Notes: generated by a model not told the origin, from the letters alone. Shown: positions 11,540 through 23,384, numbered from the stretch's first letter. The stretch: 64,000 nucleotides of DNA from Mesorhabditis belari (GCA_958450365.1 CAUEEP010000758.1:972565-1036564), one strand, 5' to 3'. Numbers and translations: made by a program.

Positions 11540-12499
11540 GTTGTCTTTTTTGCTCATTTTCTCATTTATCTTTTTTTGCTACCGAGTATTATCTACTTTT
11601 TGACTTAATACTCATTAAGTATCAATTTTATAGCGGTTTTTTTATACCTGGTTAGTCAGCAATGTTAATTTTTTGGCAAAGAGTAGAAATGTGGATGAGG
11701 GTATCGAATTTGTCCCTCTAATTTTTCTTTTGGGTCTTTTCCTTGTTTAGCCGAAATCGGGTTTTGGTGACCCTCAATGCTATTCTTTTTCCTCTTTTCT
11801 ACTCTCAAATTCTTACTTGTTTTGCAATTTTCTAATTTAAAAACAGTAAAGTCACACATGCCAACAGTAAGTAGATACAAAAGCCAATGAGTATCTAAAT
11901 GCAAATTTAGCTTCACTGTTGTTTAATCCTAAATCCTCTCATCACAACCATTTATCGATCGGTGATCGGTGAGATTTTTCCGTTTTTCTCAACTCAAATC
12001 ATTGGGTTTTCTCCTGCAACAATTGTTTGATTTATTCCTTTTGCCACATGGATAATTTTCTTCTTTCTTTAGCCATGTGTTGTGTTTTTCTTGATATCGA
12101 ATCATGCAATTTTTGCAAAGTCATTTTTTATGTTAAATAAAATCGAATTTTCCGTGATTTATCAAAATACGATGGACGCTTGAGAAGGTATACGGTAGAT
12201 GGCAAATGCAAATCAATTCAAGGATAGTGAGCCAAGTTGGCCTTTGATTTCGAAATATTAAATTTTTGAAAGTATCAACAATTTCCGAGAAATTCGCCTG
12301 AGTCTAAGATTTTTGTGTATTTACGACGGTATTTCTTCTTAAATTCTTCCAAAGTTGAGTCATTTGTTGAGTAAACTTTTCCGGGTGCAATGTTTGACTA
12401 CTTACATACAACTCACCGGTCAAAAAAAAAATTGGCTTTTTAAAGAGACATTTCAGTTGATTTTCGTTCGGAAGTTTGGTGACAATTATTTTCCCCAAA
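11540..12499. other. Intergenic spacer, ubxn-3 to tyrosinase
   Basis: AT-rich with long T tracts and an AATAAAA near 12136. No exon, large repeat or RNA gene was recognised. The last 100 bases before 12500 should hold the tyrosinase promoter or trans-splice site, but no clear motif is visible. Confidence 0.5.
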
Positions 12500-15400
12500 A
12501 TGGCTACCGTAATCCTTTTTCTATTCTGCACATTTTCTACCGTAATCCTCGGGCAAAATTTGGGCGAAATGAGCGATTGCGAGAATGCGCCGAGTGAGGC
12601 GTTGAAAGCGATTTGTCGACAAATACACACGTGGGATCAAGACTCGAGGGTGAGTAAGGAAAAACAAAAACTATACGTATACGGTAGATGGGGAAACACC
12701 GTTGAAAAGAAATCAACTTTGATTGATCAATTGATCAATTGATCAATCAATTGATCATCAGATTGATTTCGAATACCGAAACTAGTCACAGTCAAAATTA
12801 GTGCCAAATAGAAAATACGCTTTAAAGGGTTAGTTAGCTTTAGTATTTTTTTTCTTTTTCAGAAAGTCGTAAACGTCTCGTCTCGTCCACAAAATGTCGC
12901 TTTATCTCTTCCGGCTCGTCCCTCGAATTCTTTTGAATGTTTCGATATCAACTGTATCTGCATGTTTCTTTTTGGTATCATTTATCGTAATGTATAAAAA
13001 TTAGAGTGTGCTCCTCGCAAGTAATACCTTTTTTTTTTTAAAACGCACACTTGGGAAAAATTACGCCGTACTTTTGGCGAAAATTATTGCAAAAAATTGA
13101 CGCAAAAGCATCACGAGCGCTGAGTTTTATACGATTTCTTTTAAAGATATTCAACTGTTTACCTGATTTGGTGACAAATTCTCTTCAAATGTAAAGATAT
13201 TCGATTTAGTCAGCGTGTAAAGAGGATTACTCGTAGTTACTCGGCGAAAAAGGTCGATTAAACGAGTTAGCTCATGCAAATTTTACTCGAGTAATTATTT
13301 ACTCGAAAGGAAAACACTCTACTCGCGACCAAGTGGTCACCGGTGACCGCGATCTATTTCTCTGTTACTGCTGGGTGTTTTGAGCTCAAAATTTGCAACC
13401 GGCGTTTTCTGATGGGAATTCGAATCCATTATTTCTTTTAAGCAAAACCTGCTGAATTTTTGAATTTAATTACCCAAGTGGAAACCCAAATCCAAAGCAG
13501 TGCGCCATCAGCTGCGCCATCAGCTGCGCCATCAGCTGCGCCATAAGCTGCGCCATAAGCTGCGCCATCAGCTGCAGTGCGCCATTGAGAAAATCACAAA
13601 AAGTGAAATCCTTATTTCGAGTAAAAATTACTCATGCAAATTTTACTTGAGTAATTATTTACTCGAAAGGAACACACTCTAATAAAAATTGTTTCCTCTT
13701 TGACTTAAATAACTTCAAATTAAAGGCGATTTTCAAAATGGTGTTTGCAATTTGTTGAATGGTGGGGTTTATCGAAAAGCGACGAGAAAAGAATGGAGAA
13801 TGATGAGCGATAATGAAAGGAATGCATATGTGAAAGCATTTTGGGCGATTACGGTAAGTGGCGGCTCTGTAAAGAGAGTCGAAATTCCAGAATTTCAAGT
13901 CGAACCTAATTCCATTGTCGTTTTACTCAGCCTTTGTTTTTCTTCCTCTGCAATTTTGTCTGAAAAACTGAATAGATTGATTTCGATCTGTAGACAAAAT
14001 TTCAGAGGAATTGGCCAAGAAAAAGAAAGGTGGAATTAGGTTCGCCTTGGAATTTTGTCTTATTTTATTTTTATTAGGGTTTTCCAGAAGTTACGGTAGA
14101 GAAAAGAGTCATTTTGATAGATTTTGATTTTGATAGAAATTCAAATTCTTTCTAGACTTCTGATGAACCAGACATTTTCTAGAGCAATGGAAACTACACG
14201 GAATTGTCAACGATTCATCACAACATTCAAATCTCTCCAGGAGCCCATTCAGGCCCCGCTTTCCTTCCATGGCATCGAGAATTTATCAAGAGGTACCACT
14301 ACTTTGTGCCCGACACAAAAAAAAGCTTAACAATTTTCAGACTCGAGATCGCTCTTCGTCGCGTCGATCCATCCGTCTCATTGCCGTATTGGGATTCGAC
14401 TTTGGAATCAGCGTTAACGAATCCACAGTAAACTTTTCGAGTTTCTCGAATTCTAAAAGTATTCTAGCATTTTGAATGTTGAGAATTGAGATCTTTACTG
14501 AAAGGGAGAGGCTAAAGTTTTAAAAAGATTGTAGCTCGATTCAGTTCGATTGTAGCTCGATTTCAAAGCTAAACTAAAGCTATTTACCGTATTTCTTCGA
14601 ATAGAAGACCGGGTAAAGAGTATGATCGCGTACTCTTGCGTAGCAGCCCTTTTTAAAATTTCTTTTCTGCATAAAAGCTTTCAATGGAGTGCTATAGGGC
14701 TGGAAAATGACTCAAAAATACGACATGAGCTAACAGATTTTTGAGCCATTTTCCAGCTTTATAGCACTTCATTGAAAGCTTTTATGCAGAAAAGAAATTT
14801 TAAAAAGGGGTGCTACGCAGGAGTACGCGATGATACTCTTTACTCGGTCTTCTATTCGAAGAAATACGGTAAATTTTAAAAAGATTGTAGCTCTATGGGA
14901 GTGGGACAAATGCGACCTTTTTTTGCGCACCCGAACATTTGCGCACCTTTTTTTCCGCACCTTGCCCATTAGCGCACCTTTTTTTTACCGCACCTAGCGC
15001 ACCAAAGACAAAACGGCTAGATCAAATTACAGAAAATTGTCGATTTTTCTCTTTGTATAACTCCGTCCGTTCGCTTCTACAAGCTCTGATATGTCAAAAT
15101 TTCGATTCTACACCCTAACCTAGAACTAGAACTAGAACTAGAACTAGAACCTAGAAAAACAACTTTTGGAATAGAAATTGGTTAATATTAGCTTTTTAGA
15201 GCTTTTTTAAAACACGAAAAAAGGTGCGCTAATGGGCAAGGTGCGGAAAAAAAAGGTGCGCAAATGTCCGGGTGCGCAAAAAAAAAGGTCGCATTTGTCC
15301 CACTCCCTAGCTCTATTCAGTTCTCATTTAATCTAATCTATGATCAGTATGCTTGAATTAAAATATTATTATTAATAAGATATTATTTAGATAACTAGGT

Positions 15401-18400
15401 AAAACTTTCTTTTTTTAGAGATTCAATCCTTTTTTCGGATCAATTTTTTGGAAACACACAAGGTTTGGTGACAACCGGCCTTTTCGCCAATTGGATCGGT
15501 TTGGGGGTATTTTTTAAAGTTTCTTAAAGAGATTTTTAAAGAAAAAATTAGAAAATTTAATATACCGTAAATACTGTAATAGTACCCCACCCCCATAATG
15601 ACGGTGCGGAGCGTTGCGTAGTCGAGCTTTGGACGAGTTTTTCTCGACACTGGTTTATGCTACAATGTTCGTTTAGGTATCAAAAAATAGCTGAAATTCA
15701 GGGCTATTTTTCGATACCAAAGACGCATTTTTTGAAAGTACGGGCGCTTTGAAAAAAATGAAATACTAAAAAACTTTTGCGACTACGCGACTGTACGAGG
15801 GGGGTGAGGTACTATTACAGTATTTACGGTAAGTATTGTAAAGTATAAGATTTTGTAAAGATTTCTAATGAATTTTATCTAGAAATTGCGAGATATTTAT
15901 ATCAAAATTGAATCAATTTTGCAGAACGCGCCCACCCGACGGGCGATGGGACAAAGCCAATCGGTGCCCTTTGTCGAACAAGATATTCAGGTGATAAAAA
16001 GCTACATTAATACAAAAAAATATCTTAGATTTTAGAAAAAGAATTGAAATTTCAGTCAACGATGAGTAAAAACTCGATCGATCAAGTCTTGGCATTCACT
16101 GCGCCGCAAAGGGTTTGTTTGAGGGAAATTGACTTAAGGAAATAAGTGATTTGTGAAAGCTGAGTGAAAAATATTCAAATAACAAAGACTAATGAGCTAG
16201 AGGATTGGAAAGTACAGTCATTTAACGATTCTCAAGGAGCTGGAACTCTCGATCGTTAAATCGAACGTCTTTATAAGGTAGAGACTAAAAATTGACATCG
16301 TTAAATCAAGAAAATCGTTAAATCAAGTGAATCGTTAAATCGAGGTTTGACTGCATCTATCTTACAGGCTTGTCCATTTCAAACGACTTTTGATGTGTTA
16401 GAGTATGGACACGGGAAACCGCACGTTTTTGTTGGCGGCGATATGTTTGAGCCGGTTGGTTGATCGGTGAATCTCGCTTAGGACAATCCCATAGACGATC
16501 AGTCATCAGTCATCAGTAGACGATCAGATTCGGGAATAAAATAGAAATTCATAGGCCTTTGGGGGATTCCAATGATTTGTTTTAAGAGCTCTGAGCACTT
16601 TCTAGAGAACTTCAACAAATGATCCCCTTTTCTGGCTTCATCACTCTTTCGTCGATTTCATCTGGGAAATGTGGCGACAACAGAAACAGGTAAATGGCCG
16701 ATTATCGGAGTTGATTGGAAACATTTTTTGCTGATAACATAATTGCTGATAATTTCAAAAGTGTTTCAGACAAGGGATCAACGATCAACGCAATATCCAA
16801 CGGACAATTCAGCTTGTTCAGCTCAGGCTCACTTCTCAACAACGATCATGTCCCCATTTTCTCCGCTTACAAATCGGGTATAGAAATCGAAAAGAAAAGA
16901 CGAAGTTTTTCTTTTTCAAGGACGGTTTGGGAAATCAATACACGGATGATCTCTATGAGTACGCGCCACGTCCCAGTTGTTCACTGGGAAATGATTGTGG
17001 ATCACCGTGAGTCCATTTTTGTTCTCTATTTTATTTTCTCTATTTTCTTAAAGAAAAAGTCTAGATTTTAGTCGATTTTAGACTAAATCTATAAGAAACT
17101 TTAAAAATACCCCAAACCGATCCAGTTGTCGGTTGTCGTTTTAATTATTTGAAACTTGAAAAGTTGATTACTAATTTTGCACTGTTGAATTCCGTTTTGC
17201 CCCGATCTGGGTCTTTTAGCCGATATAGGCCGATATATGAAGAAATTTGCACAATTAGATTGCTCAAGTACAGTCGAACCTCTCTACAACGTAACTCACG
17301 GGACCGGCTATAGTTTACGTTATATAGAGGTTTACGTTATATCGAGGTTTTGTTATATATTAGGTTGTCCAGTTATGAATGCGCGCATGCTCTTGAACAG
17401 CGTACCTTAGGGCTATACAATTTTATCAAACCCTATTCTCTATATGCTGTTCAAGATTGCTTATTTATTACAACTTTTCGTGTTTTGGACGTTAAACTAA
17501 TTGATTTTTGATTTAATTTCCGTGTTTAGATGACCGAGACGAAGTCTCGTCTTCGTGCCAGTTTTTGGTATGACTTCAAATTGGGCAAAAATGCCGTTGA
17601 ATCCCATCGAGATCTCTGCAAAGTATTTGACGAAGATGCTATTTCGGAAAGCCAGTGGTTTCAACGATTTCGAGAAGGAAATGAATCTTTGGAAGACGAA
17701 GACCACCAACGACGACCTCCTGCGATCGATAATGCAGTACTGAAGCAGGCGATAGAAATGGATCCTCGACAAACTACACGTGAACTTGCAGAAATATTTA
17801 GAGTAAGCCCCAAACAATTTCCGAGCATTTAAATCAATTGGGGAAACAAGCCGACAAGGGAAATGGGTTCCCATCTTCTCAGCAATGCCAATAAAGCTAC
17901 TCGTATCACTATGGCGGGTATTCTTCTTCGTTTGGCAAAAAATACTGGGTTTTACGATGAAATCCTTACTTGTGATGAAAAATGGATTCAATATGATAAT
18001 TCTACACGAAAACCGCAATGGCTAGAACCTGGTGGGGAGCCAATACCACACCAAAACCCGACTCCGACAAGAAAGTAATGCTTACTGTCTGGTGGAATTT
18101 CAAGGCATTGTTTATTTTAAACTGCTTAAACCTGGACAAACAATCACGGGTGAAACGTATGCACAACAACTGGAACGAGTGAACAATGTATTGCTACAAA
18201 AGGCCTTGATCCTTCAAACATAAAGTTCATTCAAGATAACACCCGCCACACGTTGCAAAGATTGTTCAAGAAAACTCGAAGAGTTGGACAGGAAACTCTC
18301 CCGCCCGCCATATTCTCTGGATATTTCTCCGGTCTTTTTCCCATGCAAAACCATTTGGCCGGAAAAAAGGTCAAGAGGAAAATGGATAGCCGACCCCGCC

Positions 18401-21400
18401 CAAAACAAGCCATTTTTACGCGGAGGGTTTCATTCTTTGCATGGAAGATGGAAACAAATATTGTTAAGAAATGGTGAATATATTGTTGAGTGAGCGGTTA
18501 AACTGTTGGTTTTAAGATAAAGAGTTGTTATCTTAAAAACGCGCATTTATAACTGGACAACCTAATAGAATCAAAAACGCAGGGTTTATTGCAACCATTA
18601 CGTTATTTAGAGGTATTGGAACATATTTATTGCAAAAACTCAACAAAAAAGGTAAAAAAAATTATCAAAAAGCATCAAAGTTTAGCAAAAAAGTTAGTCA
18701 AACGGGATTGTTTAGGAGAAAAAAAGCCTGATCAAAGAAAAAATTATCAAAAGTTGCTAAAGCCTTAACAATTTCGGAATTAGGGTTATTCCTCACAAAT
18801 ATCTTGAGCTTTTGAAGATGTAGATATGCCTCGGATCGTGTCACTATCGGCTCTTCCACGTCTTCAACGATTGGCTCATCATCCTCGCTATCAGAAGAAA
18901 TCGACTGTAGTTGCGAACCTAAGGAAACATAATTGATCTTTTCCTTAAATTAGCATTACTTTAAACGATATAATCTGTACCTTTAGCAGCTAGTGCAATT
19001 TCCTCTAGCGATCTTAACCCTGTAGTCACAACATTTTCGTCGGCGCAAGCAAATTCCAAAGGATTGATTGATCGATCAACGTCTTCACTATCAATAAGTT
19101 GATTCCAGATAGCCTGCAATGATTGTAGCGAGTTATCGTCGTCGTTATTGTTTTCGATAAATGGCGGCTCATCTTGCATACATCTCTTGAATCCGGCCTT
19201 ACGAAAACAATTTGAAAGCGTCTCCACTTTAACGTCATTCCAGGATTCTTCGAGTAAGTATAGTGCATCCAAAAGATTAAATTCGAATTTGGCCTTTGCA
19301 TCGACAGCTGCAATTCTTTGTTTCAACAATCCTGTTCGGTATCTGACCTTCAGATTTTTAATTATTCCCATATCCATTGGTTGGATTGCCGCAGTTGCAT
19401 TCGGCAAAAAGAATTTAATCTGAATGTTTGATAAATTGAGCTTCGGATGTGCTGGACAGTTATCAATAAACAACAAAATTTCCCGATTAAATTTGATCAA
19501 ATTTGAATTCCATTTCTTGAGATAGCTCTCAAATAATTCGCTGGTCATCCACGCTCTTGAATTTGCTTCGTACAAAACAGGAAGTTTTTTGACATCCTTA
19601 AAGCAACGCGGATGCTTCGATTTACCAATCACGAATAAAGGGCATCTTTCGCTTCCATCCATATTTGATCCGACGAGAACAGTGACTCTATCCTTGCTCT
19701 TCTTTCCACTTGTGCATCTATCGCCTTTGAAAGACAACGTTTTATTCGGCGTTAACTTGTAAAAAAGAGCTGTTTCATCCAAGTTAAAAACATTCTTTGG
19801 CTCAAATTCTTTCAAGAGTCCCTTCAATACTTCATCTTTCCACTGCTCAACATTGTTCAGGTCGATTTCGGCTGCTTCTCCTTGTAGGGAACGAAAAACA
19901 ATGCCATGCCTATGCTTCAGCTTTTCTAGCCATCCATTGCTAGCTCGGAAATCGGTAATACCCATCAACTTTGCAAGCTCCAGAGCTTTTGTTCGAAGCA
20001 AATTTCCAGGTCCTCGTGTTTGCTATTCTTCACTCGTGCTCGCTTGCCCTGAGAACCGTCATTGATCGCATTAGAAATCGTTTGCTTTTGGCCCAAAATC
20101 GAAGAAATGGTCGAAATTGGCCGCTTGAATTCCCTTGCTAAATCCGTTACTCCTTTCGAAGTTGAAGCATCAAGAATTCGCTTTTTTTCAGCTAGATCGA
20201 TCCTTTTCCGGGTCGCCTTCTTTCGCTCCATCGCCTGAAAAATGATAAATATCATTTAATACAGAAAATAAGCACGTAAAAAGAATAAGTGAACGATATA
20301 TGAACGCAAAAAACTTATTAAGAATCTAGGTAAGTGATTTTTTTCTTCTTTTAAATTGTGGCAAAAAGGCCACAGATTAGAATAGTCCATCCAAAGAGCA
20401 TGGTAGTTGGAAGAAATATCCACGTTTTAGCATAAAATCCGTTATATGGAACAAAAAATTGCATATTTTCAGGCAAAATTTTCCGTTGTATAGAGGTTTA
20501 CGTTATACAGAGTTACGTTATATCGAGGTTTTTTTATAGACATTTTGTATTATTAGGTTGGTGCAAAAGAAATTCCGGTCGATATAAAATGTTCTTATTT
20601 TTTTAATCTGAAGGGCTTATTTGATGTTCTTTTGTGCATTTGTACTCTTGGATATTTACTTTATTTTCGCATTTTTTCAAAGTCAGAGCTTTCACTTTTT
20701 AATTGATTTTTGCTTTAGATCATGGTGGATCAAAAGTATGTTCTGCGCACGTGTCTTCTCTATGACTTCAAAATGGGCAAAAACGCTGCTGATTCACATC
20801 GTGATCTCTGTTCCGCCTTTGGAGAACAGGTTATCACCGAAAGATCATGCCAGCTCTGGTTTGCCCAATTCCGAGATGGTAATGAATCCCTTGAAGACGA
20901 ATCGCATGGACATCGTGCCACAGCCATCGACAACAATGAATTGGAACAATTAATTGAAGCTGATCCAATGCAAACAACACGAGAACTTGCCAAACATCTC
21001 AATGTGATCATTCAACAATTGTACGCCATTTGGAAATAATTGGAAAGACAAATCGTAATGGACAATGGGTTCCACATCAATTGAGTGTTGAAAATCTGGG
21101 AGCACGCGTTTCGATCAGCCATATCTTGCTCCATAAGTCGAAAAGAGGCCATTTTTTTGAGAATATCTTGACGATGGATGAGAAGTGGATTCACTTTGAT
21201 AATACTTCTCGAAAAAGACAATGGCTGAGCAAAGGTCAAGCGCCAATTCCAACTCCAAAGCCGGATTATCATGGGCGCAAAGTGATGTTGTCTTGCTGGT
21301 GGAATATCAATGGACTTGTTCATTTTGAATTATTAGAGCCCGGAAAAACAGTCGATTCATCTTATTTTATTCAACAACTCAAGAAGGTTGACGAAATTTT

Positions 21401-23104
21401 GCGTGAAAAAGGCCTAAATCCCTCAACTATCAACTTTCTCCGTGATAATGCTCCAGCTCACACGGCAAAAACCTCTTGTAAGGAACTAGAGAAGCTAGGA
21501 TGGAAGGTCTTACCACATGCGCCGTATAGTCCAGACTTAGCACCCTCCGATTTTCACCTTTTCAGATCGATGCAACATTCCCTTGAGAATTGCCAGTTTA
21601 AGAATGCAAAAGAAGTCGAAAATTGGGTGACCAACTACTTTGCATCACAGAATCAAGCGTTCTTTGAGAAGGGGATCCGCAATCTGAAGCAACATTGGAG
21701 GGATGTCATAGATAATAATGGTGCTTATTGTTTTAAATAAATTGTTATCTAAAAAAATTTTGGATGACTTTAATGTTTGTAAAAAAACGAAATTTCATTT
21801 GCACCAACCTAGTACATTTGGCCGGGACCGGTCACGCCTTACGTTATAGAGAGGTTTACGTTATATCGAGGTTCGTTATAGAGAGGTTCGACTGTATTCC
21901 AAAAACAATGCAATAAGTAGATGAGCAAGGAGGAAAAAGCAATGAGCTTTAATAGCCGCTAGATCTTCTTGAAACACTTGATCAACCGTTGTCCCTTCTT
22001 TCTTTCCAAGTCGCTCGTGTTCTCGGCGATGAGGAAATTCCTCGAGTGCATTCAAGTTTCCAGATCATATAAATCTAAAAAAGTAGTGCTTAAAAGAATG
22101 AGCAGATGAATGTTTTGTCAAAAATTCTTTCATTTTCAGTTTTCTCTTTTGCGATCGTTCTCGCGGTCCTTCTAGATGCGCGTCAAGGATGAAAATCGGT
22201 GGGAATTGTGCTGGATATGTGAATGGTAAAGGGAATTTGAGTTTGAATTTGAATCAATGTAATATTTTCAGGTGAACAAGCTTGTTATCGAGGAGCTTGT
22301 GTGAATGGACGATGTGTGGCTGAGGTGAGTGTAAAGGGGGTTAAATGGGTGACGAGACTTTAGCAGATTACCCAATCGTCGATCTTTGATGCTTTGCATA
22401 ACAGTTTTTGCATTTGTTGATATGCAAAGACAAATTACAGCAACAAACATCATCAACAAGAACCACAGTAACGCCGCCAAGACCCACAGTAACGCCGCCA
22501 AGAACCACAGTAACGCCGCCAAGAACTCCTTCAACATCAACTACAACTCCTTCAACAACAATCTTTATCGGAACTCTTCCACCAATCACTTCTCCCCAAA
22601 CTAGGCCAACGGTTAGTTTATGAATTGGTGTGCTTTGTGCTTAACTAAACACATCCTTTCTGGCATAGATTTATTTCAGTGCACTAGAAACATTGTGTTT
22701 CCACCGTAGACTTATTTCCCAAGGTGTACTTTGTGCGGAAACGTTTAAACGCACTGTTTCTAGCGCAACGAATAGCTCATTTTTCTCGTAACATCGATTC
22801 ATTTCTAGGAAGTAGATTGAACACTCTGTTGCACTAGAAAGGGTGCGTTTGTAAATGTTAAGCGTTCAAAGTAAACCCAGATATAAAAAATGAAACATAA
22901 TTCTAGGCTGCACCCAATCAAGTGCTTGTCGAAGCGGGCATTGATGCGTCACAATTGGGCCAAATGCTAAACAACAATCAAAATGGGAATCACGGTGGAG
23001 TGAGGGTTGAACCGGGAATTGATGTTGGAAATGGGAATACTGGAAATCCTTATCAGCCACAACAACCAAGGAATCCATATCTACAGCCACAGGGAAGGAA
23101 ATGA
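12500..23104 (+). CDS. Secreted tyrosinase (type-3 copper oxidase) with Cys-rich and Thr/Pro-rich tail
   Basis: Sixteen exons, all in phase, give 556 residues. Exons are 12500-12649, 12863-12974, 13726-13853, 14183-14292, 14341-14427, 15419-15506, 15925-15990, 16056-16112, 16368-16454, 16606-16689, 16770-16877, 16921-17006, 22140-22225, 22272-22324, 22441-22611 and 22907-23104. A signal peptide ([19 protein letters not shown]) starts the protein. CuA ligands are His142, His152 and His161 ([17 protein letters not shown]). CuB ligands are His281 and His285 ([12 protein letters not shown]) plus His307/308 ([19 protein letters not shown]). A Cys-rich module (CGSP to CVNGRCVAE) and a mucin-like Thr/Pro linker (about 435-491) lead to an Asn/Gln/Pro-rich end. 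The enzyme oxidises phenols to quinones; in nematodes this is linked to cuticle or eggshell tanning. Intron twelve (17007-22139) carries nested transposons. Confidence 0.93.
13003..13684. mobile_element. TIR-bounded element (ATTAGAGTGTG ends) in tyrosinase intron 2
   Basis: The ends read TTAGAGTGTGCTCCT near 13003 and, as reverse complement, ATTAGAGTGTGTTCCTTTCG at 13684. Inside, the phrase TTTACT(C/T)GAGTAATTATTTACTCGAAAGGAA occurs twice (near 13284 and 13643). A piece of the interior (the CACAAAAAGTGAAATCC region) recurs inverted near 24243-24290. No transposase is present. Confidence 0.55.
13498..13577. repeat. 12-bp tandem repeat (GCGCCATCAGCT)
   Basis: Six to seven near-perfect copies of a 12-base unit lie within the element above. 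A small open frame of repeating Arg-His-Gln-Leu results, but it is a by-product of the repeat. Confidence 0.85.
14587..14872. mobile_element. Foldback element, family B
   Basis: Near-perfect arms begin [TA]CCGTATTTCTTCGAATAG and end with the reverse complement. The centre is near ACGACATGAGCTAACAGAT. Other copies lie at 41390-41673 and 63508-63804. It sits in the tyrosinase intron 14428-15418. Confidence 0.85.
14897..15307. mobile_element. Foldback element, family D, with 9-bp target duplication
   Basis: The ends are GGGAGTGGGACAAATGCGAC and its inverse. The element is flanked on both sides by TAGCTCTAT, a perfect 9-base target-site duplication. A 9-bp duplication is typical of Mutator-like (MULE) elements. 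The interior has long arms with repeated GCGCACCTTTTTT and a tandem AACTAG core. Shorter or broken relatives lie at 30597-30635, 44153-44290 and 52645-52680. Confidence 0.8.
15567..15832. mobile_element. Foldback element, family C
   Basis: Ends are [TA]CCGTAAATACTGTAATAGTACC and its inverse. The interior (ACGGTGCGGAGCGTTGCGTAG) is nearly identical to the copy at 26548-26813. It sits in the tyrosinase intron 15507-15924. Confidence 0.85.
16214..16357. mobile_element. Small pogo/Tigger-type MITE
   Basis: Ends read ACAGTCATTTAACGATTC and, inverted, GCAGTCAAACCTCGATTTAACGAT. The CAGTC-A-AC-TCG pattern and multiple ATCGTTAAATC motifs are typical of pogo/Tigger non-autonomous elements. It explains most of the intron 16113-16367. 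Confidence 0.6.
17363..18562 (+). mobile_element. mariner element 1
   Basis: Inverted ends GGTTGTCCAGTTATGAATGC and its near-inverse at the right are flanked by TA on each side; 1200 bp. The transposase is degenerate (next entry). A foldback with closely related ends lies at 34435-35575. Confidence 0.85.
17530..18490 (+). pseudogene. Broken mariner transposase (element 1)
   Basis: The first frame (17530-17832) carries the mariner N-terminal HTH region: [20 protein letters not shown], then [12 protein letters not shown]. The frame then breaks. [10 protein letters not shown] (catalytic Asp region) near 17970, a [17 protein letters not shown] stretch near 18090 and PPYSLDISP near 18300 are in different frames. 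At least three frameshifts are present. No active enzyme can be made. Confidence 0.85.
18698..20231 (-). pseudogene. pogo/Tigger transposase, near-complete but frameshifted
   Basis: The N-terminus from 20231 ([20 protein letters not shown]) is a psq-type HTH. It breaks near 19990. A long frame from about 20001 to 18961 resumes at [14 protein letters not shown] with a CENP-B-type HTH and then a DDE_1 domain: [25 protein letters not shown] and [13 protein letters not shown] carry the three acidic residues. About 20 residues that usually precede LRTKALEL seem to be deleted at the break. A plausible last intron (GTACAG donor at 18971, acceptor before 18916) joins a C-terminal exon with an acidic SSDSEDDEP stretch and [15 protein letters not shown], ending at 18698. 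In the reference family the enzyme cuts and pastes the element at TA sites. Confidence 0.8.
20556..21809 (+). mobile_element. mariner element 2, youngest-looking copy
   Basis: Ends GGTTGGTGCAAAAGAAATT and its near-inverse (AATTTCATTTGCACCAACC) are flanked by TA; 1254 bp. The sequence is much less damaged than the other two mariners. Confidence 0.88.
20722..21740 (+). pseudogene. mariner transposase with one frameshift (element 2)
   Basis: The reading frame from 20722 ([20 protein letters not shown]) runs to about 21005. A single-base loss near 21004 then shifts into the frame that continues to a normal stop at 21740. The catalytic domain has [19 protein letters not shown] and [13 protein letters not shown]; the last two Asp are 34 residues apart, the DD34D spacing of mariner. 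The tail ends GAYCFK. Apart from that one lesion the gene looks full length. Confidence 0.88.
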
Positions 23105-23151
23105 AGAAATCAATGCACTCGGAGGAAATTCTCATCGTTTAAACTAAAGTT

Positions 23152-23384
23152 ATTTAATCAATCAACCAATCAATCAACCAATCAGCCAACCAATCAATCA
23201 ACCAATCAATCAACCAATCAGCCAACCAATCAGCCAACCAATCAATCAACCAATCAATCAACCAATCAGCCAACCAATCAGCCAACCAATCAATCAACCA
23301 ATCAATCAACCAATCAGCCAACCAATCAGCCAACCAATCAATCAACCAATCAGCCAACCAATCAATCAACCAATCAATCAAAAT
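23152..23384. repeat. Satellite of AATCAATCAACC / AATCAGCCAACC
   Basis: About 19 copies of a 12-base unit in two alternating variants directly after the tyrosinase stop codon. Open frames through it (Trp-Leu-Ile-Asp repeats) are a by-product. Confidence 0.9.

Larger units (their letters stand above)
17271..21894 (-). mobile_element. pogo/Tigger DNA transposon, interrupted by two mariners
   Basis: Inverted ends CAGTCGAACCTCTCTA (17271) and its complement at 21894 are flanked by TA on both sides, the expected target duplication for this superfamily. Subterminal copies of TTTACGTTATATAGAGG occur at both ends. The internal transposase is on the minus strand. Mariner elements are inserted left (17363-18562) and right (20556-21809) of the transposase. 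Without them the element would be about 2.2 kb. The whole nest lies inside tyrosinase intron twelve, in antisense orientation to that gene. Confidence 0.88.

Noticed and set aside
23154..23381. CRISPR-like look of regular AATCAATCAACC/AATCAGCC repeats
   Set aside because: Units are 12 bases without unique spacers, in a eukaryotic intergenic region; a plain satellite.
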